Assembly: GCF_021869535.1 (NCBI RefSeq)
Contig: NW_026262668.1
Location: 63,518,058 to 63,582,057, forward strand
Origin: Mytilus californianus
Lineage: Eukaryota; Mollusca; Bivalvia; Mytilida; Mytilidae
Direction of reading: 5' to 3'
DNA length: 64,000 bases
A program made the translations under genes and the position numbers. Shown in pieces: positions 22,630 through 33,731 of the stretch; position 1 is the stretch's first letter; every line of letters begins with the position of its first letter. Under the pieces are notes generated by a model. The model was not told the DNA's origin, did not search any database, and worked only from the letters and a program-made list of their open reading frames with translations.

Positions 22630-22740
22630 AACCATAGGGAACTGTGTTGCCTTCAACAATGAACACACCCCATACCGCATTGCAAGCTATAAATGGCCCT
22701 GACCTGAAAAATATGAAACAATTTAAAAGGGAAAAAACTT
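22630..22740 (+). repeat. Mussel repeat family A, fragment
   Basis: CCTTCAACAATGAACACA, CCCATACCGCAT and AGCTATAAATGGCCCTGACC follow the family A order. Confidence 0.6.
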
Positions 22741-22949
22741 AGCTTATTAACAAATTATACCAGACGAACCCGCTCGGAAATTAACATTGAAGATGTGAGT
22801 TTAAGAACATTGACTCAAAGATGAATTTATTGTTTCATTACTTTCAGTTAAGAAAGGTACATTCCCAGTTCATCCCAATATGAGTGCATTTTTGCGACTG
22901 CAACGTACTGTTGTTGGATTTAAAAATTGACGACTTCTAAACCTGCTGA

Positions 22950-23300
22950 CTGCACCAGTGCAAGTTCCCCATTCTTATGTTATCCGACTAGCGACGGTAT
23001 TCCTGGTGCTAGAAATCGACTCGGATGGTGGACTAAGAACTAAGCTTGACGACAAAAAGATGATTCCAGCTTTCCATTTCTATGAAGCAACTTTCCAACA
23101 TTGCCTGCATATTGCGTATTCATCCCCTAGCTTATACGATAAATCAGATCTTGCTTAATTATCATAATGTTCTTGATAGAAAGTTGCTGCTAACAAAAAT
23201 AATCTCTTCGAAAGTTTCACGAACGCCATCATGATTTGGTCGACCATTGCTGAATGTTTTTGTCACAGATAATGATGGATATATTCCACTGGTCGTAGCG
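22950..23300 (+). pseudogene. Reverse-transcriptase relic of a bivalve retroelement
   Basis: The frames give LEIDSDGGLRTKLDDKK (about 23005-23060), and, after shifts, a segment with RHHDLVD near 23225. These match the region behind the RT palm of a retroelement family also found at 39290-40860. Frameshifts and stops show that it is dead. The retroelement class is not resolved. Confidence 0.6.
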
Positions 23301-23734
23301 CCATACACATCCTCTTTTGTCGACTCTGACAACACCGATTCCGACTTATTAACGAATGTGCAATTTCCGTTATCAAAACAACGAGAATCGTTATGGAATC
23401 ACGAACTGTTAATCCTTCATGAGATCCTGAGTACAATCTCTATTTTGGAGGGGTTCATGTCGCTTTTTTTTGTTTTCTATGTAGTCTTTTTGTGTATTTT
23501 TTTACGTGCTGCGGTGTGTTTTTCTTAGTATTATGGACTTCATCATCGCCCCTGGGTATATTCTCTACTTTTTCATTTGTTTTGAGGAATGCAATTTAAA
23601 ATGATAAATTAAATGAAAAAAGTTTTTAATGAGAGTTTATTTTCTGTAAGTCGTTTATTGATTACATGTAGTTAACGCAACCTATCACATGGTACTAGCG
23701 TGTGTTCTTTTGCTTTCATATCTAGCATAAATTC
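23301..23734. other. Intergenic DNA
   Basis: It may hold the remaining 3' part of the RT relic. Nothing else was seen. Confidence 0.3.
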
Positions 23735-24033
23735 ATGCAATCCTAATGCCCGTTTCCTTTCTTGTGCTTGTCCGAAGTCAGGAACCTCTAGCTTTTGTGA
23801 GTCTTGTGTGTTGTTTTAAATTTTGGTTCATTTATATGTTTCGGAGTTTAGTGCGGTGTCTAATTCGCTGAACTAGTATACATTTTTGGTTAGGAGCCAA
23901 CTGAAGCTCGCCTCCGGGTGCGTAATTTTCTCTTTGCGTTGAAGACCCGTTGGTGGCCTTGGGCTATTTTTTGCTCTTTGATCGGGTAATTGTTTCTTTA
24001 ACACATTACCCGTTTCCATTCTCAATTCTATTA
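23735..24033 (-). repeat. Mussel repeat family B, reversed copy
   Basis: The segment is the complement of the 9545-9880 copy, with GACCCGTTGGTGGCCTTGG and CCGTTTCCATTCTCAATTCT as landmarks. It forms the start of a unit that recurs at 29618. Confidence 0.75.
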
Positions 24034-24163
24034 CGTATATTTCTATTGAAGTTCTCTTCAGGAAACAACAGAAATAAAGTTAAATGATATATGCATTTAG
24101 TTTAGCAACAAAAAAGCTTCATGACATTTGTCATAACAGAAGTTAAAGTATCATATATAGTGG

Positions 24164-24313
24164 GGCGGCTTAGAACCGAAATTTGACAAAATCATCCAAA
24201 TGGTGATACAAGCATATGATTTGGTACATACGTTCTTTAGAGTGTACTAGAGGTGAAGCCAACTTTTTTTTTTGAATTTTTTCACGGCGGCTATCTTGGA
24301 TTTCAAATTGACA
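24164..24313. repeat. Left terminal inverted repeat
   Basis: About 150 bp, diverged from the right arm at 29228-29375. Matching landmarks in order from the tip are GCGGCTTA, AAATGGTGATACAA, AGTG or ATGTGTA stretches, and GGATTTCAAATTG. Confidence 0.65.
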
Positions 24314-24599
24314 TCATTTTGCTCAATAGTGGACATTAAAAACAGATCCACACCTTTTTTAACGTGATATAGGTGATGACAACTATTTGAAAGACAAAAA
24401 AAAATGACATGAAAATATGTTAAACAGACAGGAATTGTCAAAATAAATCACCACTTCCGGTTAGGGTGGTAAAAGTTCATACAATCGAGTGAAATAATGG
24501 GGGTAATGATATGCGATATGTCCGTTTGATATATAGGTAATTATTTAAGATATACAGGAAGGTCGATTAATGTACCATTCTACAATATTTTCCGATGTA

Positions 24600-27500
24600 T
24601 TTCTTTCTAACAGCAACAGGAACACAATGTTGTACAGGTCAAACCAGTTTTATAACACTTTCATCTACAAGAACAAGTTTTCTTGCATCCACATTGGTGT
24701 AATCCCTGGCAAGATGCTGCAATGGCTGCTAATCGTGTCCAATCGAGAATCCACAACCCATCTGCTTAACCCATCCCCAATCGCCCGGACTAGGTATATG
24801 TTGTTCATGTGTGATCCCATGTGCATGTTCCAATACATGACCACCTTGATATGCAGCTCGTTTGGTGTGCTCAAGCAGTGCAGCTCTGGTGGGCGGAATT
24901 GTGTCATACTGTATTTGTTTGCGTGCAAAGAATTCAAGCCTGGATTCATTGATGTCAAATGTTGTTGTAGTTCTGGAGTTTATAACTACAACAAATGCCT
25001 CTATCAACTCCATATAAGCTTCAATGACCAATGCAGGATTCTTACTCAATCTCCCAAACACCTCGGTTACGTCATCAAGTATTTCCCACGTCTGCCATGC
25101 CGACTTCTTTCCCTTTCCATGAAAAGAGAAGACAGTGTCACATCCAGTGAAAGCATGAAAAAATGGTAAAGCCACTGATTTAGGACCAAGAGCATGATCA
25201 ACTTTGTGAATTGGAAGCCATCGCAGGTCTTTTCCTTTTCCAAATGTAACCCAAAGGTTTTTTACTTGTAGGGTCTTGAATATAGACACTGCCAAAACCA
25301 CTACATCAGTGTCTGAGCTGATTATCAATCAGTGTCGACACACATCTCCTTTCAGCTGCACTTCTGATATGAACAAATATCCTTGTGTCTGCTTCCTCGT
25401 GATTACTCGGACTGAGATCATCGTGGTCATCATAAGAATTTGTCATAACATCTTCGCCTTTTGTCACAAAAATCATATTGTCAGATGGAATCGAGCATAT
25501 TTTTATCGGCACGGAAATGGAACAAGTCCATCTTGTTTTCGTCCACTCTAAGCAAGCTCGCCCATGCTTTCGGAGTCTTACTAGTGCCCACGACTTTCAG
25601 CCTTGTTCAAGCACCCCTCGCTTTACGTGTTTGTGCTTTTAGGTTGTCTCCTATTTAAATATCAAATATAATGTTTACTCTTGAATGTTTTGAAGTAAGG
25701 TGGTTAATATACGGCAAAATTACATCTTTCGTGTACTCATCAAAAGTGTATGTTCTACGCGGTCTTGAATTTACCATAGCCGCACCATCAACATGTCTGA
25801 CTGAGGTTCTTCTCTTGGTAAATCCTCCTTAGCTTCTAGAACCTCAATAAGCTGTGATTTAACGCCAATATTGATTTTGCAACTTTGATGATAAACTCTT
25901 CCAAGTCGCATTTTCTGTTTTGACAGGATATAAAAAGCATTGAAAACAGACTGCAGTTTTCTTAATAGGTGCATAAAATGTTTGTCGTATTTATCATACG
26001 TTTGTTTAATTTGCGACAGTTTCCATGTATCTTCTTGTATAATATCTTTACTGTCTATCTTGTAGATATCTGCAAAATCCTAAAAAAATGGATTTTCATA
26101 ATCATTCATGACAGTCTTCAGTCTTTTAACTTTGTAAATGAAATTTCGTTGCATAGAAACAGAATTGTCATGATGCCTGTCATCTGTGTTCCTTCTTCCA
26201 GACGAACATTTTTCGAACTGGATTATCAGTCTGCTGATATCTAGTCCGTGTACCATACAACGTCTCAAGGCATCTGGATCTTCGGTTAACCCTACGGCAC
26301 CCCATCATCTTTAACAATAGCGTTATCCTGTTCACGAGCCAGGTCTATCGCCATGCTTGAGAAAACGTGATTTTAATTTTTCACAGTGAAGTGCCCTTTT
26401 ATGAATTCTCTGTAAATATCTGGGTCAGAGGACGCAACATCTGCTTCTGACATAGCCTCGACCCAACCGCTATCCCGCAATAGATCATCGAGAACTTTGA
26501 AACATGCCATTTCATTATGTAAGCCACCAAACTTAACAACAAATTTGTTTTCACCGAATTTATTTGGCCATTCCCATTGAATTTGCTTTGCCTAAACAAA
26601 TAGCAGTTGGTCTGCTGTAATCACTGGAGTTTGTCCAGGATTAAAAAATGACACAAAATCTCTGACCATAACCATCGAATGTTATATTGTAGCAACTGAG
26701 TGAGCCTGTTCCTGAAACAATGGCATTAAGCAGGTATGACTCACTTCAACAGTCGGTTTACGCTTCTCTGAAGTATGAGATAATGACCATCAAATATTTT
26801 CTGATGTACCAGATCATAAAAGATGCATAAACCATGTTTAATGATGTATATATAAGCTGTCTCTTCCTGGTTTTTGCAAAGATTGATAGTCCAAAATACA
26901 CATAAAATGGTGTCTCACGATCAGGTGAATGTCTGTGTTGTACAGGAACCTTCTAGGTGTTTGGATGGCAATTAAACATTAATACTGTAAATTCAGAATT
27001 TTTTGCGTGCATTTATTATTGCGATTTATGAAAAATTAACAAAAATGCGAGTTGAACTATTGCGAATTTTGGAAAAGCTACATACAGATATATGTGTTTG
27101 ATATTAGAATGTGAGTTTTTATTATTACGATACTCAAGTAGTCACGTTATTCGCATTAATAAAAACCTCGCAATAATTTCTGAAATTACAATAGTTTGGC
27201 CAGAGCTCAGTCGAACTTTGTAAAAACGTTGTCTAACCGAGATTAAATATCAGGCCCATGCTCTATCATTTTCACCAACTGTAACAAAGGAGGTGGTATG
27301 CTGTCATCAATATCTTCAGAGAAAAAGGATCCAGACAATGTTGTCTTCTTAGTAGTAAACTGGCAGCGAATTATTTCAGCCGTCTATGCCATATGCATGG
27401 TGTCATTGTCATCACAGCACACGCGATAGCTGGTCCTATATCTTTTTCAAACATTTCTGCCTTTTGTGTGTGCTTCTAGTTCTGGCATCTTCTGCAAAAG

Positions 27501-28360
27501 ATTGTCCCTCAGGCGCGTCGAATGTACCTGTGCAAAAGAAGAACCAAGTTGTGTCAATCTTTATTCGTATAGGTTTGCCAGGTCTGCAAATCGAAACACC
27601 ACTGACTCTTCAGACTTTCTTTGAGTTTAAAAGATGTATGTTACCAGCTCAGCTAATGCAGTTTCTTTTACCATATTTTTCTCTTGAGTACAACTGCTTG
27701 CGGCCTCTGTTTGTCTCTTCTTTGCTCTATCTCTCTGTTGTATACAGCTGCGAGACAAGAAGGGTGACACATCATTTTGTGTGCTATGACATCACCACTA
27801 CTTAATTTTGCCAACAGCTGTTTATCTTGTATCCTGTAGCACTGTTGCACAATCCACTTATCGTGGGTTCAGTTTCTTTGGCATTCCTTTCTTAAAGCGG
27901 ATAAGGGCGACTCTTTATCACGAATGAAACATTTATGCACATTTTCAACGGGATTTGGTTGATGGTCTTTTGAACGAGGAGTACTTCTAAAACGTTCAAG
28001 GGACTTGCATTCACTCGAACTTCCAGATGGCGTTGGTGACTTATGGCGTTTTTGGGCTCTCTCAAGTTTTGTATTGTTAAACTTTATTCTGCATAAATTA
28101 TGGTACTTATCATTGTTCTTTTTCATTTAGCTTTCAATTCCATCTCCGCCGTTTAATCGTCGAACATCTAGAGGAATAGGGAGTGCATTTAATTCATGAA
28201 AATGAAGGATATTTTTGCCCAACATTTTATATCCTTCATCTGACGATTTCAGTAGGTCCGTTGTGTCTTCTTAACACAAACAACATTTTGTCAAATCAGT
28301 TTCCCAACTATCTGCTGAGGAAGCTTACAAGCGAATTCTCTTCACCATTTCAAAAATCAA
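24600..28360 (-). pseudogene. FEN/PIN-like nuclease protein of a transposon, decayed
   Basis: Read from 28360 down, frame-shifted fragments give an N-terminal block with YHNLCR and KFNNTKLERAQKR (near 28100), then SGDVIAHKM (about 27790), then FRFADLANLY and VHSTRLRDNLL (27500-27600). The clearest part is 25512-24729: HEEADTR (about 25400), SSDTDVVVLA (25319 down), HAFTGCDT (about 25145) and GKGKKSAW (about 25115). The order of an acidic EEAD, a second acidic DTD and a GCD followed by a Gly-Lys loop resembles FEN/XPG nucleases (I-region and helix-hairpin motif); this is inference. A Cys-rich tail with CGCKKTC follows at 24630-24700. I recognise the protein as a dispersed family in molluscs and cnidarians. 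Several shifts and stops show that this copy is dead. Confidence 0.7.
26984..27192. mobile_element. MITE inserted in the nuclease pseudogene
   Basis: The ends ACTGTAAATTCAGAA and TTCTGAAATTACAAT pair, with further pairing of GCATTTATTATTGCG against CGCATTAATAAAAACC. TA flanks both sides. A similar right arm (CTCACAATAATTTCTGAAT) lies at about 11107, suggesting another decayed copy. Confidence 0.6.
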
Positions 28361-28664
28361 CTATAATATAAATAAACTAAAGTGATCAACAATATAACGA
28401 TAGAACAATAACGCAAATATTGTCTGAGTAAAATATCTTCAGACCGAGGGATTATCATTTTACCACCTGTGTAACACTTTGTTGTATGAGATACAACTGA
28501 ATTCGGTTAACCCAATTAAACATTTGCCTACATTCGCCGATCGTTCATCCAGTAACATTTAATTCCCGTGCGATCTGTTCACCATCCAGAGGAATAAGCT
28601 CCTACTCCTTTGCTCGGCGTTCCCGCCTTGGCACATCCTGTCGATTCAGGTACGACTCCGTGAC

Positions 28665-28674
28665 TTTATAAATA
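28665..28674 (-). promoter_or_regulatory. Possible TATA box for the transposon gene
   Basis: On the minus strand TATTTATAAAG lies about 300 bases before the first recognisable coding segment, in a GC-richer patch (28550-28670). The call is positional only. Confidence 0.25.
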
Positions 28675-29227
28675 GGGCAATCATAGAGTATTTTGGAGCA
28701 CTTCAATTTTATAAAGCTGAAACTGGACCCAATGCCGAGATTATCGGCAGTGATTTATACCAGTGTGCCCTGGTAGTGCAAATAAATCACTTTCTAAAAG
28801 ACTTCTAGTGATAAGTGATGAACATTAAGTAAATAATGACTGGTAATGAATGACATTTGACAAAGTCAAGCAACATCACAATGGACGGATGCCAAAAAAT
28901 GGTTAAGGACAAACGCCAAGTAAAGACTTCACATTAACAATTAATTATAAATAAGGTCCGAAGACCAACCCCAAACGACGCTTCATATCAATTATTATCA
29001 AAGTCTATGATTTAAACATTGGCGTGTGGTAGTATGGGTCGATTGTAATTAAGATATTTATAAAACCGGAAGTGAGTTATGGACCGATATGTGACCGGAA
29101 GTGATGGTTTATTACTACAATAAGACAAACAAACCTTCATTCACTCAACTTAGTAACAATTTGTATAAAATACATGTAATATGTATGCAAAAGGGAACAT
29201 ACATTTGATGTGTATTACCTAGATGGG

Positions 29228-29375
29228 CGCCATTTTGAAATCAAAGATGGCCGCCATGATTGGATCGATCTTTTTCGTGGCAACCCCCTTTATATGATAA
29301 AATACACATAAAGGCATATTCTTACAAAGTTTCAAGTTTGTATCACCATTTGCATGCTTCTTGTGGTAAGCTGCT
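29228..29375. repeat. Right terminal inverted repeat
   Basis: Complement landmarks from the tip are GCAGCTTA, AAATGGTGATACAA, GTTGCCAC and GGCGGCCATC followed by TTTCAAA. They mirror the left arm at the same distances. Confidence 0.65.
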
Positions 29376-29617
29376 CAACTAGTACAAGATTATTGAAAAA
29401 AGAAAGAGGCATTTTTCTGTGAATAAAAAAAGAGATATTTTGTTACGGCCACTTTATGATTTACTGCTTGAGTAATTTGAGTAAAATATGATGGGAAAAA
29501 AGAGATCCAAACATCACAAGTTTTTCCTGAATAATAGATGCATCATACAATTGATGATTCAAAATATGCCACCAGATGAGACACTGTACTTTCTCACTCC
29601 CATAATCAAAATCAAGG

Positions 29618-29760
29618 ATAGGAGCCAGCTGAAGCCCGCCACCGGGTGCAGGATTTTCTCGCTGCTTTGAAGACCCATTTGTGGCCTTTGGCTGATTTCT
29701 GTTCTTTGGTCGACTTTTTGTCTCTTTGACACTTCCCCGTTTCCATTCTCAATTCTATTA
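29618..29760 (-). repeat. Mussel repeat family B, reversed copy
   Basis: GGAGCCAGCTGAAGCCCGCC, GAAGACCCATTTGTGGCC and CCGTTTCCATTCTCAATTCT match the reversed family B; this is the second copy within the duplicated locus. Confidence 0.75.
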
Positions 29761-30005
29761 CGTATATTTATATTGAAGTTCTCTTCAGGAAATAAACAGA
29801 AATAAAGTTAAATAATATATGCATTTAGTTTAGCAACAAAAAGCTTCACGACATCTGTCATAACAGAAGTTAAAGTATCATATACAAGATTATTAAAAAA
29901 AAGAAATGAGGCATTTTCTGTGAATAAAAAAAAAGAGATATTTTGTTACGCGACTTTATGATTAACCGAGCTGCCATTGTCACATACGAAGTGCAGTTCT
30001 TTAAG

Positions 30006-30384
30006 TATGGAACGCCACAGCTGTCTTATGTGGAACTCTGATAGTACGTTATGTTGTTTTATTATAACTTGATGATATTTTGTCTTTACATAATATGGTT
30101 TTGACACATTGCCTAATGACACACCCACTTTAAATAATGGTTAAACCACATCGAGTAATGACAAAACCATATTAAGTAATGACAAAACTATATCAAGTCA
30201 ATACGAAACCATATCGGGTAATATCGAAATATCATTAAGTACGACTATTCCATATTGAGTTATATCAAAACATCATTACGTAACGTCGAAACCATATTAT
30301 GTAAAGACAAAATATCATCAAGTAATAATAAAACAACATAACGTAATATCAGAGTTCCACATAAGACAGCTGTGGCGTTCCATA
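30006..30384. mobile_element. MITE with ~100-bp TIRs and 21-bp internal repeats
   Basis: The ends TATGGAACGCCACAGCTGTC and GACAGCTGTGGCGTTCCATA are exact complements, and pairing continues for about 100 bp (GTTATGTTGTTTTATTAT; TTTTGTCTTTACATAATATG). The interior holds about eight degenerate 20-22-bp units around AAACCATATTAAGTAATGAC. Comparison with 29450-29480 shows that it is absent from the sister copy. Confidence 0.85.
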
Positions 30385-30413
30385 TAAAAGAATTTCTGCT
30401 TGAGTATTTGATT

Positions 30414-30475
30414 AAGATATTAATGTAAACAAAAGAGATTCAAAAAGATATTAATGTAACAAAAGAGATTCAAAT
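30414..30475. repeat. Short tandem duplication, 29-30 bp
   Basis: AAGATATTAATGTAAACAAA and AAGATATTAATGTAACAAAA, each followed by GAGATTCAAA, lie head to tail. The sister copy near 29480-29510 has one partial unit. Confidence 0.7.
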
Positions 30476-30572
30476 ATCACAAGTTTTTCCTGAATAAATA
30501 GGCATCATACAACTGATGATTCAATATATACCACCAGATGAGACACTGTATTTTCTCACACCCATAATCAAG

Positions 30573-32085
30573 ACCAAAAGAAAATTTCTATTTCATCAAA
30601 TGAATAAACCTTTGAGGCTGTTTATTTGTGGTATATTCAGCTGTAAATTTAATTTGTCTTCAATCTTCTATGTTTTAGATTAATTTAGCGTGAATCTAGT
30701 AATATTACTAATATGAACTTTTACATTATATATATGTTTCCATAGTAATTCCAGTTTCATGTTTTGCTATTAAATGGATATGTAATCGTCAATGCGACAT
30801 CAGACATCAGAATATTTAAGAAATTACACCTGAACAACAAGAACATTAAATTTGTTGTTTTTTTGTAGAATACTCTTTAACACTTTTGTCCTTCAATCTG
30901 TAAGAATGTGTTAATAGAATTTAAAAATCCATTTTGTGGTCTCTTCACAGTAACTTCTTTGGTGTACGGATTTTTTTTTAAAATTCATTTAAAGACTAAT
31001 TTACATAAAAAAGTACTTATCATATTAACACAAAAGATAAAAAGTTTATGTCAAGTTTTTACTATTGAGTCTTGAAAGTAGTCCAAACCAGGCGATTCAA
31101 GATTATTAACATTTTGAATACAGAGTAGTGATAAAAAGGAACATTTTGAATACAAAGTAGGGATAAAAAGGAACATTTTGAATACAGAGTTGAGATATAA
31201 GGCTACGTCTTTTTATTTTATTCATTGTTAGTTCAAGCTAAGTTTTTCTTTAGTTTGTTTCGACTTATATTTGAATATCGTTTTCTTTCGGCGGATGAAA
31301 TAGACTATGGGCTCAACATGTATGCATGTTTACTGAAACAACTACGTCACGGACTACACACACTATTTTTGTAGTATGCTTGTTCATTTTGCACTTGTTT
31401 TGAATGTGTACTTAATAGTTACACGATTGAAATGAAAATATAATATTATACTTTAAATTAGCTTCAATGCTGCTAATATTTATACCTATTATTGTATTAT
31501 TGTAAAGCCAATCATTTCATAATTTCAATGCTGTTATACTGATTGACTTTCAGTGTTCATTTACAGAATTGTTTTAGAACAAACACGTGACTTTTTCAGC
31601 ACTGTGAAAGAAAAGTATCTAAGTGTCAATAATACTTAAGAACTGATATTTGATTACTGTCTTGTACTGATGTATGCTTTTAATAATACACGTATCATTT
31701 TACAGTTGTGTCAATATCAAAACAGAAGTGACAGTACAGAAAATGTCAATACTGAATAAAATACTAACAGCAATCAGACATTTGTTGGAAGATTTTATAA
31801 TATCATTGATATATAATGAATATCTTCAAATTGCTCCTTTAGATATATTTGTAAACGAGTGACATATTCTTAATGTCTAAAGTGAGATCTGATGAAAACT
31901 TTGATAATAACATTAATAGTACCAATTTTTCTGCACCAGATGCGCAAGATAAACAAAAATATCTACATCCAAATCCTACTATCAAATCTTTGTGTCAGTG
32001 ATCATCTTCAATTTAACAAAATATCCACACATTGTAACTAAGTTCTGAAGTATCTGTAGTTCAATAACCTCACAAGGGTTAACAT
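30573..32085. other. Intergenic DNA with a 32-bp minisatellite
   Basis: AT-rich, no gene supported. At 31108-31198 a 32-bp unit (AACATTTTGAATACAGAGTA, then GATAAAAAGG) repeats 2.8 times. Confidence 0.5.
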
Positions 32086-32214
32086 TAGTGTTGTCAAATT
32101 AAACAGTTTTGACTAACCGGTTACTCGGAAAATCTTTCGGCCGATTAACCGATTAACCGGTACTTATGCTTTAATGTTTTAAAGGAGGTCTTCATTACTC
32201 TACAAATGCACGGT

Positions 32215-32400
32215 TTTATGGGGGTTTGGATGGGGGTTTACAGAATAGAGAATGATGGACTAAAATATAAAGCACAGAGAAATATGGACCAAAGCATAAA
32301 GAATAGAGAATAATGGGGTGCTTAAATATAAAGAATAGAGAAAAAGGGTCTAAAAAATAAAGTATAAAGAAATGACGGATCCTATTCATACCCTCTTTTA
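32215..32400. repeat. Nested repeat with AATAGAGAA units
   Basis: Starting at GGGTTTGGATGGGGGTTTAC, the segment repeats a roughly 26-bp motif (AATATAAAGAATAGAGAA). It is the reversed relative of the foldback at 12190-12432. Confidence 0.6.
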
Positions 32401-32907
32401 TAATAAGATAAATTAAAGTTTATGCTTGAACATTATAAGGCTTGGCTTTGAGCAGTCCTGGTGAAGTTACATCTTTAATAAACCAATACTACCATATCTA
32501 CTATAGCATTTGTGATAACTTAATTCAGATTGAGAAGACGAAAATCGTCTTGATCTCGGTGAATTGACAGACTCTACAACCGGTGATTGTTTCAATTTAT
32601 TTGGTGTCTAAGAAAATTCTGTGGAGTGTGTCAATTGGAGATGATTAAGCGTGTTACTCGTACCACACAGTATCATACATTAATTCCATTCACATATTTT
32701 GCGTTTTATCATTTTTGAGTCGGTATTTCGTTTAAAGTAGGACAAAGTGTTAGAAGATGGAGGTTAACAATAGTAAGCAATAACTGGACAGTTGATCTGT
32801 CAAATTGATTAGAAAGACTATCATTTTAAAAATTAATTAATGATTACAGTACACATTTATATCAAATCTATTTAAATTGAAAAAGGGCCTGTTAACCGGT
32901 TAGCGTT

Positions 32908-33625
32908 TTTAGTCCCCTACCGACGAAGTCGAAGGGGACATTAGGTTTGCACTCCGTCCGTCTGTCTGTCTGTCTATATGTCCATCCGTTAGTCCGGCAA
33001 ATCAGTTTTCCACACTTTTTTTCTTCATGCTTGAAGATATTGATTTGATATTTGGTGTATTGTTTAATCATGACAAATTACAGATCAAGTTCGAATTTTG
33101 TTCCGGTCTGATGATTATGTGCAGAGTTATGGTCCTTTGACTTAAAAAACTCACTAAAATAATCAGTTTTCCGCACTTTTTTGGTCATTCTTGAAAATAT
33201 TATTTCGATAATTGTTATATAGTTTTATCATGACAAGTTACAGTAAACTTCGAATTTTGTTTCGGTCTGATGATTTTGTGCAGAGTTATGGTCCTTGGAC
33301 TTAGAAAAATCACTTAAATAATCAATTTTCAGCACTTTTTTCGTCATGTTTGATGATATTGATTTGAAAATTGGTATATAGTTTTATCATGACAAGTTAC
33401 AGATCAAGTTCTAATTTTGTTTCGGTCTGATGATTTTGTGCAGAGTTATGTTCCTTGGACTTAGAAAATTCACTTAAATAATCAGTTTTCAACACCTTTT
33501 TCGTCATGCTTGAAGATATTGACTTGATATTTGTTATATAGTTTATATCATGACAAGTTATAGATCAAGTTAGAATTTTGTTCCAAAACAATGAATTTTC
33601 AACTGGTAGGGGACTATGTATTGCC
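32908..33625. repeat. Hairpin, GTCC tract and ~160-bp tandem array
   Basis: A hairpin GTCCCCTACCGACGAAG, then TCGAAGGGGAC, is followed by CCGTCCGTCTGTCTGTCTG (about 32955-32975). Units start at 33006, 33167, 33326 and 33486 (about 160 bp each) with the motif order CAGTTTTC, GCACTTTTTT, ATCATGACAAGTTACAGATC, and GCAGAGTTATGGTCCTT. It ends with GGTAGGGGAC, the complement of its beginning. It lies inside the hAT-type element. Confidence 0.85.
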
Positions 33626-33731
33626 ATGCAATACTCACAGAATGCTTGTTGGTATTCGATATTCGGTCCTTCCGACGGTTAATCGGTTAACCGATTTTAA
33701 CCGATTAACCGTTGACAACACTAGTTAGCAT

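Larger units (their letters stand above)
24164..29375. mobile_element. Unclassified 5.2-kb TIR transposon with nuclease-like gene
   Basis: The outermost ends read TAGTGGGGCGGCTTA (left) and, complemented, TAGTTGAGCAGCTTA (right). Imperfect inverted repeats extend about 150 bp inward through CAAATGGTGATACAA and GATTTCAAA with a GGCGGC or GGCGGCC block. The flanks 23870-24163 and 29376-29608 are contiguous in a second copy of the locus (29618-30572), which gives an empty site. The target duplication appears to be a short TA-rich sequence (TA, or TATA/AGTA). One decayed gene on the minus strand fills most of the interior. The superfamily could not be assigned. Confidence 0.72.
29376..30572. repeat. 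Tandemly duplicated locus (empty transposon site)
   Basis: 29376-29608 follows the transposon; its counterpart at 29884-30572 follows directly on 29618-29883, which matches 23870-24163. Shared strings are CATTTAGTTTAGCAACAAAA, GTTAAAGTATCATATA, ACAAGATTATT, CACAAGTTTTTCCTGAATAA and CCACCAGATGAGACACTGTA. The second copy therefore shows the site before insertion of the 5.2-kb element; it carries its own MITE at 30006-30384. Confidence 0.85.
32086..33723. mobile_element. hAT-type non-autonomous element, 1638 bp
   Basis: Terminal repeats TAGTGTTGTCAA and TTGACAACACTA are flanked by an 8-bp target duplication, GTTAACAT (32078-32085) and GTTAGCAT (33724-33731, one mismatch). An 8-bp duplication is the mark of the hAT superfamily. 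Subterminal CCGATTAACCGATTAACCGG and ACCGATTAACCG blocks are inverted. There is no transposase ORF; the interior contains two other repeats (32215-32400 and 32908-33625). Confidence 0.85.

Noticed and set aside
24570-25551. Plus-strand ORFs of up to 199 codons
   Set aside because: They are antisense to the nuclease-like pseudogene, which has recognisable motifs on the minus strand.
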